From NCBI GenBank assembly GCA_045597945.1, contig JAZLLD010000050.1, forward strand, positions 1 through 47,081: a stretch of 47,081 nt of DNA. The letters run 5' to 3'. Below are positions 24,791 to 32,835 of the stretch, one piece after another. Within the stretch, counting starts at the first letter, position 1, and the number at the start of each line of letters is the position of its first letter. The notes beneath the pieces are model-generated. The model saw only the letters and a program-made list of their open reading frames with translations, made no database searches and was not told the origin of the DNA. A program made the translations under genes and the position numbers. This DNA comes from Colimorpha sp045597945. GTDB taxonomy: Bacteria; Bacteroidota; Bacteroidia; Bacteroidales; P3.

Positions 24791-26650
24791 TTACTCCACC
24801 GTAACGCTCTTGGCCAAGTTGCGGGGCTGGTCTACGTTGCGGCCTTTGGCAATAGCCACATAGTAGCTGAGCAACTGCAAGGGGATGACGGCCAGCAGGG
24901 GCACGAGGAAGTCGCGGGTGTCGGGGATGACGAAGCTGTAGTCGCTCATCTCTCTCACGGCCGTGTCGCCTTCGGTAACGACAGAGATGATGCGGCCCTT
25001 GCGCGACTTGATTTCCTGGATGTTGCTGACAACCTTTTCGTACATGCCTCGTTTCGGGGCAATGACCACCACGGGCATCTCCTCGTCCACCAGGGCAATG
25101 GGACCGTGCTTCATTTCGGCAGCGGGATATCCTTCGGCATGAATATAGCTGATTTCCTTGAGTTTCAGTGCTCCTTCAAGGGCAACGGGGTAGCTGTAGC
25201 CACGGCCGAGGTAGATGAAATTCTTGCAATAGGTGAACTGCTGGGCAAACTTGTCGATGTCCTTGTTGTGCTCCAAAGTCCATTCCATCTTGGCGGGGAT
25301 TTGCTCGATTTCGTTCACCAGCATCTTGTACATTTCGTCGGTCAGGGTCTTGCGCTCTTTGGCAATGGCCATGCCCAGGAGAGCCAGGGTGATGACCTGG
25401 CCGGTGAAGGCCTTGGTGGAGGCCACGCCGATTTCAGGACCCACGTGGAGGTAGGTGCCCGAGTCGGTAGCGCGGGCTATGCTGGAACCGATGACGTTGC
25501 AGATGCCATAGAGGAAAGAGCCCTTGCTCTTGGCCAGCTGTATGGCGGCCAGGGTGTCGGCGGTCTCGCCCGATTGCGATACGGCGATGACTACGTCGTC
25601 GGGGAAGATAACGGGGTTGCGGTAGCGGAATTCCGATGCGTATTCCACCTCCACGGGTATCTGGCAGGCCTCTTCGATGAAGTATTTGCCTATCAGGGCC
25701 GAGTGCCACGAGGTGCCGCAGGCGCAGATGATAATGCGACGGCAGTTGATGAACTTGTCTTTATGGTCGATGATGCCGCTCAGGATGATGTCCTTCTCAT
25801 CTTTGTGGAGACGGCCACGGATGCAGGTGCGGATGGCATTGGGCTGTTCCCAGATTTCCTTGAGCATGAAGTGGGCGTAGCCGCCTTTCTCGAGCTGGTC
25901 CAGATTCATCTGCAGGGTGACCAGGTTGGGAGTCTGCTTCACGTTGGCCAAGTTGGTGATTTCCAAGCGGCCGGTGCGGTCCATGACGGCAATCTCCTCG
26001 TCGTTCAGATAGACCACCTGGTTGGTGTATTCGATAATGGGTGTGGCGTCGGAACCGATGTAGAACTCCTTGCGGCCGGTCTCGCCCTTGCCTATGCCTA
26101 TGATCAGGGGGCTGCCTTTGCGGGCGCAGACAAGCGTGTCGGGGTTGCTCTTCTCCAGGATGGCAATGGCGTAGGCTCCCACCACATTCTTCAGCGCCAG
26201 CTGCACGGCAGTGTAGAGGTCGCACTTGTGCGAGTCCATCATGTTCTCAACCAGCTGCACCAGCACCTCGGTGTCGGTCTCGCTGCAGAAAGTCATGCCG
26301 CGGGTTTCGAGCTCGGCTCTAAGCGACTTGTAGTTCTCGATAATTCCGTTGTGTACCAGTGCGAGGTTCTTCGACTGCGAGTAGTGCGGATGGGCGTTGG
26401 TTGCATTGGGTTCGCCGTGGGTAGCCCAGCGGGTGTGGGCTATGCCTATCGTGCCGCTCAAGTCCTCCTTGGCTGCGCTCTCCTCCAGGGCCGACACTTT
26501 GCCTTTGTCCTTGTATACGTTCAGCTCGCCCGACTTGCTGATGAGCGATACGCCAGCACTATCGTAACCGCGATATTCCAAACGATGCAAGCCCTTTATC
26601 AGGATGGGGTAAGCCTGCTGATCCCCGAGGTATCCAACTATTCCGCACAT
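24791..26650 (-). CDS. glmS: Glutamine--fructose-6-phosphate aminotransferase (isomerizing)
   Basis: 619 residues, usual GlmS length. The glutaminase half starts MCGIVGYLGDQQAYPILIKGLHRLEYRGYDSAG, with Cys2 as the nucleophile after Met removal. The isomerase half has two SIS domains, with ACGTSWHSAL, VIAVSQSGETADTLAAI and CNVIGSSIARATD, and ends QPRNLAKSVTVE. It makes glucosamine-6-phosphate from fructose-6-phosphate and glutamine, the first step for peptidoglycan and LPS amino sugars. It has a textbook Bacteroidetes promoter 68 bp upstream (TATCTTTG with TTG 19 bp away). No glmS ribozyme is recognised in the leader. Confidence 0.97.
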   Translation of the reverse strand: MCGIVGYLGDQQAYPILIKGLHRLEYRGYDSAGVSLISKSGELNVYKDKGKVSALEESAAKEDLSGTIGIAHTRWATHGEPNATNAHPHYSQSKNLALVHNGIIENYKSLRAELETRGMTFCSETDTEVLVQLVENMMDSHKCDLYTAVQLALKNVVGAYAIAILEKSNPDTLVCARKGSPLIIGIGKGETGRKEFYIGSDATPIIEYTNQVVYLNDEEIAVMDRTGRLEITNLANVKQTPNLVTLQMNLDQLEKGGYAHFMLKEIWEQPNAIRTCIRGRLHKDEKDIILSGIIDHKDKFINCRRIIICACGTSWHSALIGKYFIEEACQIPVEVEYASEFRYRNPVIFPDDVVIAVSQSGETADTLAAIQLAKSKGSFLYGICNVIGSSIARATDSGTYLHVGPEIGVASTKAFTGQVITLALLGMAIAKERKTLTDEMYKMLVNEIEQIPAKMEWTLEHNKDIDKFAQQFTYCKNFIYLGRGYSYPVALEGALKLKEISYIHAEGYPAAEMKHGPIALVDEEMPVVVIAPKRGMYEKVVSNIQEIKSRKGRIISVVTEGDTAVREMSDYSFVIPDTRDFLVPLLAVIPLQLLSYYVAIAKGRNVDQPRNLAKSVTVE

Positions 26651-26717
26651 GGTATTCTTTTGTTTTTTAAATTGTTAGTAGGTTTTTAGGCGATAAATAC
26701 ACCCCTTTTTAGCATTG

Positions 26718-26747
26718 CAAAGATACGAAAAAAAATCCAATTGTCAA
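26718..26747 (-). promoter_or_regulatory. Promoter of glmS (-33 TTG, -7 TATCTTTG)
   Basis: The minus strand has TATCTTTG (26718-26725) and TTG (26745-26747) with a 19-bp spacer, the canonical Bacteroidetes arrangement. Confidence 0.75.
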
Positions 26748-26815
26748 TTTTTTTTCTTTCTCCTGGTGCATAATTTTCCTCCCCTCCGCCAATTGCCAAA
26801 AAAACACAATTAATC

Positions 26816-27079
26816 ATGAACAGGCTTGTAAACGACTGTGACACAATAAAAAACGGCAAAATTGAGGAGAAAAGCAGCAATAGCGAAATCAATCGTAACT
26901 TATTGGAAATGAAGCAAGAAATAATAAATACACAAGCCCAGCGAATTGAACATCAAGACATGTACTTGAAAATTTTAACCGACAATTTTCTGAGAACAAC
27001 GCAGAAAATTATCGATTTCAATGCTGACTCTCAGACCATGCTGAAGGATGTATCGGAAACTTTGAAGAAGATGAAGTAA
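26816..27079 (+). CDS. Small coiled-coil protein
   Basis: 87 residues: MNRLVNDCDTIKNGKIEEKS, then NLLEMKQEIINTQAQRIEHQ and DNFLRTTQKIIDFNADSQTM. The regular hydrophobic spacing and lack of Pro and Gly support a coiled coil. There is no signal peptide and no recognised family. It is flanked by gene-free DNA, with a long dyad (27083-27233) beginning immediately after its stop. It could be a structural or phage-remnant protein; its function is unknown. Confidence 0.5.
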   Translation: MNRLVNDCDTIKNGKIEEKSSNSEINRNLLEMKQEIINTQAQRIEHQDMYLKILTDNFLRTTQKIIDFNADSQTMLKDVSETLKKMK

Positions 27080-27082
27080 AAT

Positions 27083-27233
27083 GTGAACTGTGAACTGTGA
27101 ACTTTGAAATGCTGGCGCAGTGCCCCTCAAAACGCATAATAAAAATAAGGTATATATAATATTATAATATTATTATTTTATATATTTTTTTTGAAAGTGG
27201 CGGAGCAACGCAAGTTCACAGTTCACAGTTCAC
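27083..27233. repeat. Long dyad with TGAACTG heptads
   Basis: The left arm 27083-27104 (GTGAACTGTGAACTGTGAAC plus two bases) and the right arm 27212-27233 are perfect complements; each arm is a 7-bp tandem repeat. A/T-rich DNA and GCTGGCGC lie between. Such a 150-bp dyad could act as a terminator-like or cruciform structure after the 26816 gene. Confidence 0.85.
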
Positions 27234-27274
27234 ACTTTTTTTGGCGCATTATATTGTTAGATTTATATATATTC

Positions 27275-27307
27275 TTCCTTCGCTCTTCCTTCGCTCTTCC
27301 TTCGCTC
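27275..27307 (+). repeat. 11-bp tandem repeat TTCCTTCGCTC (x3)
   Basis: Three perfect copies at 27275-27285, 27286-27296 and 27297-27307. The reverse complement GAGCGAAGGAA recurs four times at 42184-42227. Confidence 0.92.
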
Positions 27308-27452
27308 GTAGGAGTGGAAAAAGGCGAGGGGGAGGAGATGCTGGTTGGATTCAGCTGCCTTTGTTAGGCTGCTTTAATGTTAAAAATCAGCAATTTTGTT
27401 CGCTCGGAATGTTAAATATTGAAATAATTTAATCAGTTCACTTTTTTCTTCG

Positions 27453-27460
27453 TATCTTTG
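27453..27460 (+). promoter_or_regulatory. Bacteroidetes -7 box (TATCTTTG) for LRR gene 1
   Basis: TATCTTTG with AGTTCACTTTTTTC just upstream. The corresponding region of the paralogue at 29889-29896 shares the same AGTTCACTTTTTTC context, showing that the promoter was duplicated with the gene. Confidence 0.6.
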
Positions 27461-27485
27461 CATCCGAAAAGAAACACAATTAGCC

Positions 27486-29684
27486 ATGAAGAAATTAGTT
27501 CTCAGCCTCCTCTTCGCAGTCTCAGTCCTCACTTCGTGGGCCTACGATTTCAGTGCCGTAGCCCCTTCAGGCCAGACACTGTACTATAACATCTCCGGTT
27601 CCACCGCCAGCGTCACCTATCCGGGTTCATCTTCCTGGTTAGGATACACCACACCCGCTGGCGATCTTACCATTCCCTCCTCCGTCACCTATAATGGCAT
27701 TGCCTATTCTGTCACGTCTATTGGAAATTACGCTTTTAGAGGCTGCGACGGCCTCATCAGTGTCACCATTCTCAACTCTGTCACTTCCATTGGAGAGGCC
27801 GCTTTTGATTACTGTGTGAGGCTCATGAGTGTGACCATTCCCAACTCCGTCACATCCATTGGTGATGAAGCCTTCTACTTAGTGCGAAATATTGACTATC
27901 ATGGAACTGCTACAGGATCGCCGTGGGGTGCAATGAGTGTGAATGGCTATGTAGAACACCCCCTAGTTTTTTCCGATAATACCAAGACCCATCTAATCTG
28001 CTGTTCTACTGATGCAACATCTGTCACCATTCCCAATTCCGTCACTTCCATTGGTGATTTCGCTTTCGCGCACTGCACAAGCCTGACAAGCGTCACCATT
28101 CCCAACTCCGTCACTTCCATTAGTTCGGGGGCTTTCCAGTACTGCTACAGCCTCACTAGTGTGACCATTCCCAATTCTGTCACTTCTATTGGAGAGGCCG
28201 CTTTCACTGGCTGCAGACGTATGGCCAGTGTTACCATCTCCAACTCCATCACTTCCATAGCTCATGGTACTTTCTCCGACTGCGACAGTCTTACCTCCGT
28301 TATCATTCCCTCCTCGGTTACTTCTATTGGAGATTACGCTTTTGCTAACTGCCCCAGCCTCACGAGTGTTACCATTCCCAATTCAGTCACTTCCATTGGA
28401 GAGTGGGCTTTCAATGCTTGTACGAGTCTCACGAGTCTCACCATTCCCAATTCCGTCACTACTATTGGAGAGTCCGCTTTTAATTTTTGTGTGAGTCTCA
28501 CGAGTCTCACGATTCCCAATTCCGTCATTTCCTTTGGTTATGGTGCTTTCGATTTTGTGCGAAATATTGACTATCACGGAACTGCCGCAGGGGCGCCGTG
28601 GGGTGCGTTGAGTATGAATGGTTATGTAGAACACCCCCTAGTTTTTTCCGATAATACCAAGACCCATTTAATCTGCTGCTCTGCCGATGCCTCATCTGTC
28701 ACGATTCCCGCATCAGTCACTTCCATAGGTGATTACGCTTTTTGGCTCTTAGAGGGTCTCACGAGTGTCACCATTCCCAATTCAGTCACTTCCATTGGGG
28801 AGGCCGCTTTCAATGGTTGTATGAGTCTCACGAGTGTCACCATTCCCAATTCCGTCACTTCCATTGGGGAGTGGGCTTTCGCGGACTGCTTCAGCCTTGA
28901 CACACTTGTTTGCAAAGCGAGTACGCCTCCAACCGTTGGCGATTCATACACTTTCGTCGGCGTTCCTACCAGTTGCAAAGTGTTCGTTCCCTGCGGAAGT
29001 GCGGACGCATACCGAAGTGCTATGGGTTGGGATAGATTCGCAAACTTTATTGAGAGTCCTAGTTATAGTATTTCTGTGGCTTCTGCCGACAATACCATGG
29101 GCTCCGCCAGCATCACCCAGCAACCCACTTGCACCCTCCCCGCCATTGTTGAGGCCACACCCGCCAACATTCACAACTTTTTATGTTGGTCGGATGGCAA
29201 CGCCGACAATCCCCGCACCATCGCACCCACACAGGACATAGCACTGATAGCATTTTTTGCCCCAACAATGTATGTTGTACACGACACGGTGGCCATCCAA
29301 GATACGATTATTGTCCATGACACAGTGACCATCCAAGACACGGCTTACGTATATGTTTCCGGCACCATGTTTACGACAATCTACCTCCGCGACTCCATCA
29401 TCATGCACGACTGCGCCAGCTCGCTGCACGACACCATCTTTGTCTACGACACCGTACGCGACTGCCACGAACAGCAACTCTATATCATTGCCAACAACGA
29501 CACGATGGGAGTTTGCGCCGGCTCGGGGTACTTCCCCCGGGGGGCGGAAGTGCAGATCATGGCCATTCCTAACCGAGGCTTCCGCTTTGTAAGCTGGAGC
29601 GACGGCAACACCCAGAACCCGCGCCCAGTCACCATCAACCACAACATCCATCTCACCGCCATCTTCGAGCAGAGCGAAGAATAA
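27486..29684 (+). CDS. BspA-like leucine-rich-repeat surface protein, paralogue 1
   Basis: 732 residues. The signal peptide is MKKLVLSLLFAVSVLTSWA. Residues ~40-490 are LRR_5-type repeats of about 23 residues, consensus SLTSVTIPNSVTSIGEYAF. Twice the array is interrupted by a module starting VRNIDYHGTA.GSPWGA and ending NTKTHLICC. Then come VPCGSADAYRSAMGWDRF, a first InlB-type repeat with FLCWSDGNADNP, an HDT-rich linker (VHDTVAIQDTIIVHDTVTIQDT) and a last InlB-type repeat (RGAEVQIMAIPNRGFRFVSWSDG). BspA-type proteins of Tannerella and Treponema bind host proteins and other bacteria, so adhesion is inferred. No canonical sorting domain is visible. Confidence 0.9.
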   Translation: MKKLVLSLLFAVSVLTSWAYDFSAVAPSGQTLYYNISGSTASVTYPGSSSWLGYTTPAGDLTIPSSVTYNGIAYSVTSIGNYAFRGCDGLISVTILNSVTSIGEAAFDYCVRLMSVTIPNSVTSIGDEAFYLVRNIDYHGTATGSPWGAMSVNGYVEHPLVFSDNTKTHLICCSTDATSVTIPNSVTSIGDFAFAHCTSLTSVTIPNSVTSISSGAFQYCYSLTSVTIPNSVTSIGEAAFTGCRRMASVTISNSITSIAHGTFSDCDSLTSVIIPSSVTSIGDYAFANCPSLTSVTIPNSVTSIGEWAFNACTSLTSLTIPNSVTTIGESAFNFCVSLTSLTIPNSVISFGYGAFDFVRNIDYHGTAAGAPWGALSMNGYVEHPLVFSDNTKTHLICCSADASSVTIPASVTSIGDYAFWLLEGLTSVTIPNSVTSIGEAAFNGCMSLTSVTIPNSVTSIGEWAFADCFSLDTLVCKASTPPTVGDSYTFVGVPTSCKVFVPCGSADAYRSAMGWDRFANFIESPSYSISVASADNTMGSASITQQPTCTLPAIVEATPANIHNFLCWSDGNADNPRTIAPTQDIALIAFFAPTMYVVHDTVAIQDTIIVHDTVTIQDTAYVYVSGTMFTTIYLRDSIIMHDCASSLHDTIFVYDTVRDCHEQQLYIIANNDTMGVCAGSGYFPRGAEVQIMAIPNRGFRFVSWSDGNTQNPRPVTINHNIHLTAIFEQSEE

Positions 29685-29888
29685 TTGCGCTGAATTGTTT
29701 ATGGATTCTTATATAGCACATTGATTTACAAATAAGTAGCAATCCACATAATCCCCATCAGCATGACACACAACCCTTTCACGCCGACGTCCTCAGCCAC
29801 AGCCCTCTCGTGCAACAAACTCACCGCATTCCCTATATTCCACGGCAGAGAAATATAATTTGTAAATTTTGTAGTTCACTTTTTTCCG

Positions 29889-29896
29889 TATTTTTG
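29889..29896 (+). promoter_or_regulatory. Bacteroidetes -7 box (TATTTTTG) for LRR gene 2
   Basis: TATTTTTG with TTTG at 29868-29871. The preceding AGTTCACTTTTTTCCG matches the first LRR promoter. Confidence 0.55.
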
Positions 29897-29921
29897 CACC
29901 CCGAAAAACACATAATTAGCC

Positions 29922-32252
29922 ATGAAAAAAATCGCACTCATCCTCCTTCTGGCAGCCTCAGTCCTCACTTCGTGGGCCTACGATTTCAGTGCCGTAGCCC
30001 CTTCAGGGCAGACACTGTACTATAACATATCCGGTTCCACCGCCAGCGTCACCTATCCGGGTTCATCTTCCTGGTTAGGATACACCACACCCGCTGGCGA
30101 TCTTACCATTCCCTCCTCCGTCACCTATAATGGCATTGCCTATTCTGTCACGTCTATTGGGGATTACGCTTTTAGGGGCTGCGACGGCCTCATCAGTGTC
30201 ACCATTCCCAACTCTGTCACTTCCATCGGTAATTACGCTTTCTATGAATGCAGAAGCCTCACCAGTGCTTCCATTCCCAACTCCGTCACTTCCATCGGTT
30301 ATTACGCTTTCTGCATGGTGCGAAATATTGACTATCACGGCACTGCCACAGGGTCGCCGTGGGGTGCGCTGAGTGTGAATGGTTATGTAGAACACCCCCT
30401 AGTTTTTTCCGATAATACCAAGACCCATTTGATCGGCTGTTCTGCCGATGCCACATCTGTCTCAATTCCCAACTCTGTCACGTCCATTGGAGATTACGCT
30501 TTTGCTGACTGTTACAGCCTCACCAGTCTCACCATTCCCAATTCAGTCACTTACATTGGGGAAGGTGCTTTCTGCGAGTGTCACAGACTCATGAATATCA
30601 CCATCCCCAATTCCGTCACTTCCATTGGAGGAGCTGCTTTTTCCAACTGCACCAGCCTCCCCTGCATTACCATACCCAGTTCCGTCACTTCCATTGAAGG
30701 ACGCACTTTTTACCAATGCACCAACCTTGCAAGCATCAACATCCCCAACTCCGTCACCACCATTGAAGACGAAGCTTTCAAAGAATGCAGAAACCTTACC
30801 AACATCACCATCCCCAACTCCATCACGTTCATTGGCAATTATGCTTTTTCTTTCTGCGAGAGACTCACGAGCGTTACTATCCCCAATTCCGTTACTTCCA
30901 TTAGGGCCAATGCCTTTTCATTCTGTAAGAGTCTCACAAGTGTCACCATCCCCAACTCCGTCACTTCCATTGGTAATTACGCTTTCTACTATTGCAGCAG
31001 CCTCACCAGTGCTTCCATTCCCAACTCCGTTACTTTCATTGGATATGACGCCTTCTACCTAGTGCGAAATATTGACTATCACGGCACTGCCACAGGGTCG
31101 CCGTGGGGTGCGCTGAGTGTGAATGGTTATGTAGAACACCCCCTAGTTTTTTCCGATAATACCAAGACCCATTTAATCGGCTGTTCTGCCGATGCCACAT
31201 CTGTCTCAATTCCCAACTCTGTCACATCCATTGGCGATAACGCTTTCTTTCTCTGTGAGAGTCTCACGAGTGTCACCATTCCCAATTCCGTCACTTCCAT
31301 TGGTGAGATGGCTTTCGGTGACTGTTACAGCCTCACGAGTGTCACCATTCCCAATTCTGTCACTTCCATTGGTGAGATGGCTTTCGGTGACTGTTACAGC
31401 CTCACCAGTGTTACCATTCCCAATTCCGTCACTTCCATTGGGGAGTGGGCTTTCTCGTACTGCAACAGCCTTGACACAATTGTTTGCAAAGCGAGTACGC
31501 CTCCAACCGTTGGCTATTCATACACTTTCGACGGCGTTCCTATCAGCTGCAATGTGTTCGTTCCCTGCGGAACTGTGGACGCATACCGAAGTGCTACGGG
31601 TTGGATCAGATTCGCTAACTTTATTGAGAGTCCTAGTTATAGTATTTCTGTGGCTTCTGCCAACACTACCATGGGCTCCGCCAGCATCACACAGCACCCC
31701 ACTTGCGCCCTCCCCGCCATTATTGAGGCAACACCCACCGACAATCACAACTTTTTTTGTTGGTCGGATGGCAACACTGACAATCCCCGCACCATCGCAC
31801 CCACACAGGACGTCGCACTGATAGCACTTTTCATTCCATTACTGCCTATTGTCCACGACACAGTGGCTATCCACAATACGATTGAAGTCCACGACACAGT
31901 GGCCGTCCACGATACAACTTACGTATTTGTTCCTGGAACCATAGCTACGACCATCCGCCTACGCGACTCTATTATCATGCACGACTGCGCAGGCTCGCCA
32001 CACGACACCATCTTCGTTCGCGATACCGTGCGCAACTGCCGCGAACAGCAGCTCTATATCATTGTCAACAACGACACGATAGGTGCTTGCGACGGCTCGG
32101 GGTACATTCCCCGAGGTTCGGAGGTGCAGATTTTGGCCATTCCTAACCGGGGATTCCGCTTTGTAGGCTGGAACGACGGCGACACCCAGAATCCGCGCCC
32201 TTTAGCCATCAATCACGCCATCGACCTCACCGCTATCTTCGAGCAGGAATAG
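29922..32252 (+). CDS. BspA-like leucine-rich-repeat surface protein, paralogue 2
   Basis: 776 residues. The signal peptide is MKKIALILLLAASVLTSWA, followed by the same YDFSAVAPSGQTLYYNISGS start as the first paralogue. The LRR array has about twenty 23-residue repeats and two NIDYHGTATGSPWGALSV modules. Near 31291-31428 a 69-bp unit encoding TSIGEMAFGDCYSLTSVTIP is duplicated in tandem. The C-terminus repeats the InlB-like, HDTV-rich (VHDTVAIHNTIEVHDTVAVH) and second InlB-like modules. Function as for paralogue 1; the repeat differences would vary the exposed surface. It ends before a 581-bp region with hairpins. Confidence 0.9.
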   Translation: MKKIALILLLAASVLTSWAYDFSAVAPSGQTLYYNISGSTASVTYPGSSSWLGYTTPAGDLTIPSSVTYNGIAYSVTSIGDYAFRGCDGLISVTIPNSVTSIGNYAFYECRSLTSASIPNSVTSIGYYAFCMVRNIDYHGTATGSPWGALSVNGYVEHPLVFSDNTKTHLIGCSADATSVSIPNSVTSIGDYAFADCYSLTSLTIPNSVTYIGEGAFCECHRLMNITIPNSVTSIGGAAFSNCTSLPCITIPSSVTSIEGRTFYQCTNLASINIPNSVTTIEDEAFKECRNLTNITIPNSITFIGNYAFSFCERLTSVTIPNSVTSIRANAFSFCKSLTSVTIPNSVTSIGNYAFYYCSSLTSASIPNSVTFIGYDAFYLVRNIDYHGTATGSPWGALSVNGYVEHPLVFSDNTKTHLIGCSADATSVSIPNSVTSIGDNAFFLCESLTSVTIPNSVTSIGEMAFGDCYSLTSVTIPNSVTSIGEMAFGDCYSLTSVTIPNSVTSIGEWAFSYCNSLDTIVCKASTPPTVGYSYTFDGVPISCNVFVPCGTVDAYRSATGWIRFANFIESPSYSISVASANTTMGSASITQHPTCALPAIIEATPTDNHNFFCWSDGNTDNPRTIAPTQDVALIALFIPLLPIVHDTVAIHNTIEVHDTVAVHDTTYVFVPGTIATTIRLRDSIIMHDCAGSPHDTIFVRDTVRNCREQQLYIIVNNDTIGACDGSGYIPRGSEVQILAIPNRGFRFVGWNDGDTQNPRPLAINHAIDLTAIFEQE

Positions 32253-32833
32253 GCGGTAAGGTAGAGGGCAGCCTTGTGTGCTTTTTTTGCAAAAATGTGA
32301 AATGTGAAATTGCAATGCAAACACAAGGTGACTTCTAAAAATTGGATAATCTAAGTTTCGCAAGCGAAACTTATGAACTGAAAGAAATTACGGTAGCTTC
32401 TAAAAATTGGTACACATGAGATTTATTTTAACGCGAATTACCGTAAATTGCATGCGAATTATCGTGAATTAATTTATTGTTTAATAATAATTTACGAAAA
32501 TTTACGTTTAAATCACGCTTGAATATTCACTGGATATTCTCGTTGTTTCAAAAAAAATGAATTATTAGAGGTTGCCTTACCAGAAATTAGTCAGAAATTA
32601 TTTTGTAACAAGTAATTTCTGATTAACAATGACTTTCTCGGATTTTCACTGAACCGCTCGGATTTCAGTCCTTCTAGCCAAGCTTGCTTGGTTAGAAAAA
32701 CAAATTTTAGAGATTACCGCAAAATAAAAAAGCCCGCCAGGTGCGGGCTTTTTCTTTAGTATGGTGATTTTGAATTGTGATTTTGGAGCGATGAATTTTC
32801 ACTCATCACAGATCACTCATCACAGATCACTGA
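32253..32833. other. Gene-free region dense in hairpins and short repeats
   Basis: No gene is supported. Visible structures include CCTTGTGT/ACACAAGG arms (32272-32328), a perfect 10-bp hairpin with a 2-nt loop (TAAGTTTCGC AA GCGAAACTTA, 32352-32373), a hairpin with TCAGAAATTA/TAATTTCTGA arms (32591-32622) and one with TTCTAGCCAAGC/GCTTGGTTAGAA arms (32672-32697). Direct repeats are CTTCTAAAAATTGG (32332-32345 and 32397-32410), GCGAATTA-containing 21-mers (32433-32474) and CTCGGATTT pairs. It ends with the icd terminator and an ACTCATCACAGATC tandem at 32797-32835. Confidence 0.75.
32727..32753 (-). terminator. Terminator of the icd gene
   Basis: AAAAAGCCCGC / GCGGGCTTTTT arms (32727-32737 and 32743-32753) with a CAGGT loop. 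The minus strand has a run of Us after the stem. It lies about 80 bp after the icd stop and could also stop plus-strand transcription. Confidence 0.92.
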
Positions 32834-32835
32834 TT
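32797..32835. repeat. 14-bp tandem repeat ACTCATCACAGATC
   Basis: Two and a half 14-bp units (two heptads each) running up to the icd stop region. The period is a multiple of 7, as in the other intergenic repeats. Confidence 0.75.

Larger units (their letters stand above)
27080..27485. other. Gene-free region with dyad and 11-bp repeats
   Basis: 406 bp between the coiled-coil gene and the first LRR gene. It contains the 150-bp dyad, the perfect triple TTCCTTCGCTC repeat, an A/T-rich core and the LRR promoter. No gene is seen. Confidence 0.7.

Noticed and set aside
24651..26650. glmS ribozyme near the glmS gene
   Set aside because: The leader of about 68 bp between the promoter and ATG is too short and lacks the ribozyme core.
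25106..26689. 527-residue plus-strand frame antisense to glmS
   Set aside because: GlmS is certain on the other strand; the antisense frame has no recognisable motif.
27720..28910. CRISPR-like or non-coding repeat array in the LRR genes
   Set aside because: The 69-bp period is the 23-codon LRR unit, in frame throughout; there are no spacers or cas genes.
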